A stretch of 15,762 nt of DNA from an uncultured Collinsella sp. (GTDB lineage Bacteria; Actinomycetota; Coriobacteriia; Coriobacteriales; Coriobacteriaceae), in the NCBI GenBank assembly GCA_958447445.1, contig CAUDAE010000030.1, forward strand, positions 1 through 15,762. The letters run 5' to 3'. Numbering within the stretch: the first letter of the stretch is position 1; each line of letters begins with the position of its first letter. Under the pieces are notes generated by a model that worked only from the letters and a program-made list of their open reading frames with translations, was not told the DNA's origin and made no database searches. The position numbers and the translations under genes were made by a program. Of the stretch, positions 14,536 through 15,762 are shown piece after piece.

Positions 14536-15528
14536 ATGACTACTCAGGAACAGGTTAAGGATGTCGTCTCCCAGGTTTTGGCTGACAAGGCAGGCAAGGG
14601 CGGTATCAAGCGCGTCGTGTGGATTGGCGCCGGCGGATCCAATGGCGGCAACTACCCTGCTCAATACTTTATGGAGCACGAGGCCACGCAGGTCGTGAGC
14701 TCCAGCTACACCAGCAACGAATTCGTGCACGCAACCCCGGCCTACGTCAACGAGAACACCCTGGCCGTCGTCGTGTCCATGCGCGGCACCAAGGAGACCA
14801 TCGTCGCCGCCCAGGTCGCCAAGGACCACGGCGCCAGCACCATCGCCATCTATGTTGACGAGTCCGGCCTCACCGAGGTCTGCGACTACAAGATCCAGTA
14901 CGACAGCCTGGCCGTCGACGAGTCCTGCATGGGCCGCACCAACTCCGCCGTCGTGACCATGATCGCCATGGAGCTCACGCAGCAGACCGAGGGCTATGCC
15001 GAGTACGAGACCGCCATGGCCGCGTTCGACTTGGTCGACCCCATCTATCGCAAGGCCGTCGAGTATACCCGTCCGCTCGCTGCCAAGTGGGCCGAGCAGA
15101 ACGCCGACAAGCCCTGCATCAACGTCATGGCCCAGGGTCCGCTCTTTGGTGCCGCCTACGTCTTTAGCATCTGCAACGTGCAGGAGATGCTGCAGATCGA
15201 CTCTTGCACCATCAACACCTGTGACTTCTTCCACGGCCCCTTCGAGATCCTGGACAAGCGCACCTCGCTGTTCCAGCTCATCAGCGTCGGCCGCAGCCGC
15301 TGCAACGACGAGCGCGGCATCCGCTTCGTCAACCAGTACGGTGGCGAGCGCGTCTATCAGCTCGATGCCAAGGAGCTCGGCCTCAACGACATCAAGGACA
15401 GCGTGAGCGAGTACTTCAACCACCTGATCTTCGCCCCGATCCTCAACAACGTCTACATGCGCGCGCTCTCTGCCGTCACGCACAAGGACTACATGACGCG
15501 CCGCTACATGTGGAAGCTTGAGTATTAG
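14536..15528 (+). CDS. SIS-domain protein, FrlB/FraB-like sugar-amine 6-phosphate deglycase
   Basis: This 330-residue protein has two sugar-isomerase (SIS) halves. The first has VVWIGAGGSN (27-36) and the phosphate-site-like VVVSMRGTKET (78-88); the second has FFHGPFEIL from residue 231. The HGPFE motif (His233-Glu237) and the C-terminal RRYMWKLEY resemble E. coli FrlB, which splits fructoselysine 6-phosphate into lysine and glucose 6-phosphate. The exact substrate (fructoselysine, glucoselysine or another Amadori compound phosphate) cannot be told. Codon use is strongly biased to C-ending codons (GCC, ATC, GAC, AAG), more than in its neighbours, suggesting high expression. The start ATG follows GAAAGG at 14520-14525 with a long ten-base gap. 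An out-of-frame ATG at 14529 lies between. Control by the divergent GntR protein is likely. No kinase or transporter follows in the window. Confidence 0.85.
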   Translation: MTTQEQVKDVVSQVLADKAGKGGIKRVVWIGAGGSNGGNYPAQYFMEHEATQVVSSSYTSNEFVHATPAYVNENTLAVVVSMRGTKETIVAAQVAKDHGASTIAIYVDESGLTEVCDYKIQYDSLAVDESCMGRTNSAVVTMIAMELTQQTEGYAEYETAMAAFDLVDPIYRKAVEYTRPLAAKWAEQNADKPCINVMAQGPLFGAAYVFSICNVQEMLQIDSCTINTCDFFHGPFEILDKRTSLFQLISVGRSRCNDERGIRFVNQYGGERVYQLDAKELGLNDIKDSVSEYFNHLIFAPILNNVYMRALSAVTHKDYMTRRYMWKLEY

Positions 15529-15554
15529 TTACGCGGTTTTACCAAACCGCGTAA
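15529..15554 (+). repeat. 11-bp hairpin directly after the SIS gene stop codon
   Basis: TTACGCGGTTT (15529-15539) pairs perfectly with AAACCGCGTAA (15544-15554) around loop TACC. The stem begins at the first base after the TAG. No T-run follows, so it is more likely an RNA-stabilising or processing hairpin than a classic terminator. Confidence 0.65.
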
Positions 15555-15603
15555 CGGCTCGACGCTGCGCGGTCCGCATTTGGGCAATCTGACGTTCAAC
15601 TTC

Positions 15604-15633
15604 AAGGGCGCGACCAGAAGGTCAGCGCCCTTT
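15604..15633 (+). terminator. Probable terminator downstream of the SIS gene
   Basis: An 8-bp stem (15604-15611 with 15625-15632) continues past one bulged A (15624) into a 4-bp stem (15612-15615 with 15620-15623) with loop AGAA. The T-tract is weak (TTT, then CGCTT). It is the best candidate for the end of the SIS gene transcript. Confidence 0.55.
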
Positions 15634-15762
15634 CGCTTCACGTCACCTTGTCTCAAATGCGACCCGCTCGCTGTCGTTGCCAAAACATCGGCGTTGCCGG
15701 AACACTTGGCACTTGGGGACGTTCCTTTTAATATGAGCAGGACATTGTCAAGAGGCAAAATC
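15634..15762. other. Non-coding right end with short repeats
   Basis: No gene is supported. Short inverted pairs occur: TGCCAA (15678-15683) with TTGGCA (15706-15711), and GGAAC (15699-15703) with GTTCC (15721-15725), the latter followed by TTTT. GGGGAC at 15715-15720 resembles the motifs at 10910 and 13586. Confidence 0.4.

Noticed and set aside
14509..15483. Minus-strand open frame opposite the SIS gene
   Set aside because: Val/Asp/Gly/Leu-rich antisense product caused by the strong codon bias of the SIS gene.

Overview
The window is high-GC bacterial DNA with dense, mostly plus-strand genes, clear GGAGG-type ribosome sites and short hairpin terminators. Codon use is strongly GC-ending. 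The gene set is RmuC, an ABC exporter, endonuclease III, Mfd, a PAP2 phosphatase, a threonine aldolase, a GNAT, and a GntR regulator divergent from a FrlB-like SIS protein. Together these suggest an actinobacterium of the Coriobacteriia, most plausibly Collinsella. That assignment is inference from gene types and base composition; no marker such as rRNA is present.

Layout. Positions 1-450 hold no convincing gene, but contain a 27-bp near-perfect inverted repeat (31-119), a plus-strand terminator (168-198) and a short tandem repeat (233-253). Then come a small membrane protein of unknown function (451-873), a small helix-turn-helix-like protein (probable TTG start at 1010), rmuC (1625-2980), a terminator, an ABC exporter half-transporter (3104-4906) and nth (4970-5632). 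A minus-strand ATPase with a DUF4143-type C-terminus (5710-6867) faces nth. Behind its start lies a cluster of degenerate 23-bp repeats (6973-7062). mfd (7268-10900) follows a leader hairpin that looks like an intrinsic terminator. After it come a PAP2 membrane phosphatase (10984-11847), an L-threonine aldolase-like PLP enzyme (11893-12918), a terminator and a GNAT acetyltransferase (12996-13586). The right end is a divergent pair: a GntR/UTRA repressor (13608-14330, minus) and a SIS-domain sugar-amine phosphate deglycase-like enzyme (14536-15528, plus). They share a 205-bp AT-rich control region with repeated TTGTAT elements.

How it works together. rmuC, nth and mfd are three DNA-maintenance genes within 10 kb: RmuC limits inversions and rearrangements, Nth starts base-excision repair of oxidised pyrimidines, and Mfd couples repair to stalled transcription. 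They are separately expressed rather than one operon. The exporter, phosphatase, aldolase and acetyltransferase look like ordinary single-gene units. The GntR/SIS pair looks like a ligand-inducible catabolic switch, probably for phosphorylated Amadori-type (fructosamine) compounds. The matching kinase and transporter are not in this window.

No CRISPR array, complete insertion sequence, tRNA or rRNA was seen. The most accessory-looking parts are the ATPase with its repeat cluster and the inverted repeat at the left end. I did not find a clear multi-gene novel system.
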